Origin: Tanytarsus gracilentus
Lineage: Eukaryota > Arthropoda > Insecta > Diptera > Chironomidae
Length of the DNA: 64,000 nucleotides
Direction: 5' to 3'
Assembly: GCA_038502055.1 (NCBI GenBank)
Contig: JAXRKN010000043.1
Coordinates: 4,340,001 to 4,404,000, forward strand
This document shows positions 61,298 through 64,000 of the stretch, piece by piece; positions within the stretch are counted from its first letter, which is position 1, and each line of letters opens with the position of its first letter. The notes under the pieces were generated by a model that was given only the letters and a program-made list of their open reading frames with translations, was not told the DNA's origin and searched no databases. The translations under genes were made by a program, and so were the position numbers.

Positions 61298-64000
61298 TTA
61301 TAGTTTGCTCATAATATTTAAAATTATTCTCTTCATCAAGCCGGTGTCGATGTCTTCTTCCAGATTTTCAAGGCTAAAGTTATGAATTTCACTAACGACC
61401 TCCTCCACGTTCACATATCGTGCGCCAATTGAAGAGATTTTTGAAAGTCTTTCGAGCACTTCACTTGTACAATCGTCTTCGGAAATATCTTCGGGTATTC
61501 GGACAGTCAAAATGAGACCCTTAAAGATTTCCGTTAAAATATGTTGAAGATATGAATTTGATGAAATTGCAGTCTGATTTGTACTTTCAATCGTGTTGTT
61601 AATTATTTCCTTAAGAACGTCAATTTGATTTTCTTCGCCACTCTCTTGAACATTTCCAATCACATTTGCGATAAATGTAATAATTTCTTCTTGTGAAATT
61701 TCAGCTGCTGACGGTAGAAAAGCTTTAAGTTGATTCAACATTTCAGTTAAAACTTCTTCGTTCTCATTCGATGCTTGATAAGTCGGTGCCGCGTGACTCA
61801 GATATTTTGCAATTTTTATGGCCATCTCATTTTCACTATCAGTCAGGTTCTTTTCTTGCATGAATTTTACGACCATTTTTAGAATGTCATTGAAAATCTC
61901 GTCGGGCGTTGAGACACGTGTCGATGAAATCATTGACTCAATCATATTCGAGCACAGTGAATCTTCAAAAACGCGACATTCTCCCGATATCGTTCGAATG
62001 TTGTAATCAAATGAATCCATTTCTCGGCGAGCCTCAACGAATGTCTTTGATTTGAGGCTCAATGCTCTGACTTCTCGTTGAAGCATCTGTTAAATAAAAT
62101 TTCAAATTTTTACGTTAAATTTTAGAACTCTGGAAGTGATAAAATTACCTCAATTTGTTGCTTTTGATGACGGCAAATTTCTTTCAATTTATTCAAATCA
62201 CCTCCAACGTCATTCTGCCTTACGCCCGAAGTTGTTTCCTTCTTTTTGCTTTGCGTCGAAATAATGCGCTCTAAGAAATTTTTCTCTTCCTCGAGCACAG
62301 CTAGGATGTTCAATTTTTCGGTCGCCTCTTGAAGGGTTTTTGTCAATGAATGTTGCTTGTCAATTTTAAGTTTCTAAGGAGGAGAAAAAAAAATTAATTT
62401 ACAAAGTTGCAACTAAACCTTAAATAAATCTAGAAGCATTAACTCTCATCGACCGAGAAAAATCTCACCTTGAGCTCATTGATTTTATTCACATACTGCT
62501 TCTTGATGTCATCAGCATTAGCTCGAATTTCAATTTGCATCTCGAATGCAAATCGCCTTAAAATTGTCTCTTCGACATCATTCAAGTCGACAATTCTTCC
62601 GAACTTTTTGAGCATCGCTTGATTGACGCCATCCTTAAGATCGACAATTTGCTTCTCCATGAACTTAATGTCGGTCTTCATTTTAGCAAGATGAATTACA
62701 TTTATTCGGTGACTTCTCTTCGCTTCAATCGTTTCCAGTGCCAATTTTCCAACACGCGAATACAATCGCGTGACATTGTGATTATTAAACAGAAGCGTGC
62801 TGCTGATGTTCACAAACTCATCTTGATTCTTAAAATATTGCATTTGATCCATTTTTAGGAGGACAATGGTGTCTACGTCATTAAGCATTTCCTGCTTGCG
62901 TCGACGAAGTGCGACTAATTTCGCTACAAAATCTTCATGCTGCTTTTTGGCTTTTTCAAATTTCTCATTTATCATTTCGAGATCGAGTTGAAATGCATCG
63001 AGTTCTTTTTGTTTTAGCAAAATATTTCGAATAAATTCATTATGTTCACGACGTAGCTCGAAAGTGAGTTCATAAACTTGCTTATCGCATCCTTTCGGGC
63101 ATGTTCTGTCCTCTAAATGTTCTCGATCACTGGATGTCGTCGATGGCGATGACACACTTCTTTCGTCATTCGTGTCCGAGTCATCTTGGGTTTCATCACG
63201 ATGAAAAATTTTCCTCAAAAACGGCGCAAATTTTCCAACATCCAAACAGGTTAATTTAAATTTCTGTTCAACCTTACGAATTAAGTCACGCATCTCCTCA
63301 ATCGCTCTCTTTCGCATCTCAATTTCACTGTTAATGTTTGAAATTCTAAATGACAATTGTTTCTTTTCCATCGCCTTTCTTTCGACCTCATCGACGAGCA
63401 CATCTTCACTGTGCTCAAAATCTTTCAAAATTAAAAGCTCTTGATTGAGTGTGAGAAGAAAAATTTCCTTGAATTTCGCTTGAACCTCAACTTCATAGCG
63501 CTCTTTACTGATTTGCGTAATTTCCTCATCAAATTCATCAATCCGAGCATTAACTTTATCGAAAATTGTTTTCTGCTGGTGAAGTCGGTGATGTGAGCGA
63601 AGATTTAGCAGTTCCTCTTCCCAGTTTGAAGCATTTTTGCTGTAATAATGTTTTCGCTTGAAATTTGGAGCTGTATTGTAGCCGACTGACACCTCATTAG
63701 TTTCATGCAAAATTTCCTTTAAAACATGATCAACTTGAAGCTGCAGTGAGGGCTTAAATTTTTCATTTTTATCAGCTTTTAGCATATCCATGTCAAAAGT
63801 GTCAGGATAGAGATATTTATTTAAATTTAAATTTCTCTCTGGAAATTCTCGATCAAATTCAAAAGCGACCGCTGGTAAAATGCTTTCAGGTTTAATGCAG
63901 GCATTTTGATCAATTTCTAATTGAATTTCTTGTAATTTTTTCAATTTTCTCTCAACATAAAACATTAAATCTTTTTTCATGTCGCGAGCTTTAAAAACTT
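61298..64000 (-). CDS. CFAP44: CFAP44-like axonemal protein, C-terminal part (runs off right edge)
   Basis: Exons 64000-62469 (open at the window edge), 62373-62149 and 62086-61298, in phase. The visible ~850 residues are largely coiled coil. Marks of CFAP44 (WDR52) are a CPKGCD motif after an acidic Ser-rich linker, and the segment KKFGRIVDLNDVEE in a long coiled coil. The final exon, rich in Glu and Ile/Leu, has no motif that I recognise and may be lineage-specific. CFAP44, with CFAP43, tethers the inner-arm dynein f/I1 head to the axoneme. The N-terminal WD-repeat region would lie beyond the window. The assignment is from remembered motifs; CFAP43 is the main alternative. Confidence 0.8.

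Noticed and set aside
1..64000. tRNA, rRNA or other structured RNA genes
   Set aside because: No B-box-like GGTTCGAATCC with a paired cloverleaf, and no rRNA-like conserved stretch, was recognised by eye; a covariance-model scan would be decisive.

Overview
This window looks like nuclear DNA from an insect, most likely a lower dipteran (midge or mosquito type). The reasons are the AT-rich composition, short introns (about 50-70 bp) with GTAAGT/TTTTAG borders, TCAGT-type initiators, and clear metazoan or insect orthologues: the DM-domain factor dmrt99B, auxilin/GAK, Br140/BRPF, ABCE1 (pixie), paraplegin and CFAP44. All exon joins were worked out by hand from splice signals and reading phase. 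Every joined complete gene is an exact multiple of three, which supports the models. The species assignment is inference.

Left third (1-21 kb) is gene-poor and repeat-rich. It holds a ~2 kb element with terminal inverted repeats (2037-4025) carrying a fragment of a second repeat family. Two ~845 bp copies of one sequence lie in opposite orientation (5081-5923 and 13841-14690) and bracket the six-exon dmrt99B gene. A ~1.4 kb repeat with a 17-bp minisatellite core (10897-12300) follows. Next comes an intact, intron-containing gene for an insect-retrovirus-type (errantivirus/baculovirus-F-like) envelope glycoprotein (16862-18904, minus) with a TATA box and no recognisable gag/pol nearby.

Middle (21-37 kb): auxilin/GAK and an FG nucleoporin are divergently transcribed from a ~430 bp shared promoter region. 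They are followed by a Neuralized/SOCS-box protein (NEURL2), a dynein light chain (DNAL4 type), a second inverted copy of the minisatellite element (30968-31897), ABHD18, and a short-chain dehydrogenase that has lost catalytic residues.

Right (37-64 kb) is gene-dense: an eight-finger C2H2 protein, two paralogous DUF2236/MpaB-Lcp proteins with the same exon layout lying either side of Br140, ABCE1 and a mitochondrial release factor, then an F-box/LRR protein, a UBE3D-type ubiquitin ligase, paraplegin, and the C-terminal part of CFAP44 running off the right edge. Neighbours are mostly arranged head-to-head or tail-to-tail with short spacers; this is a compact housekeeping landscape with no operon-like logic. 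The points most worth a second look are the solo envelope gene, the minisatellite-cored repeat family, the inverted duplication around dmrt99B and the degenerate dehydrogenase.
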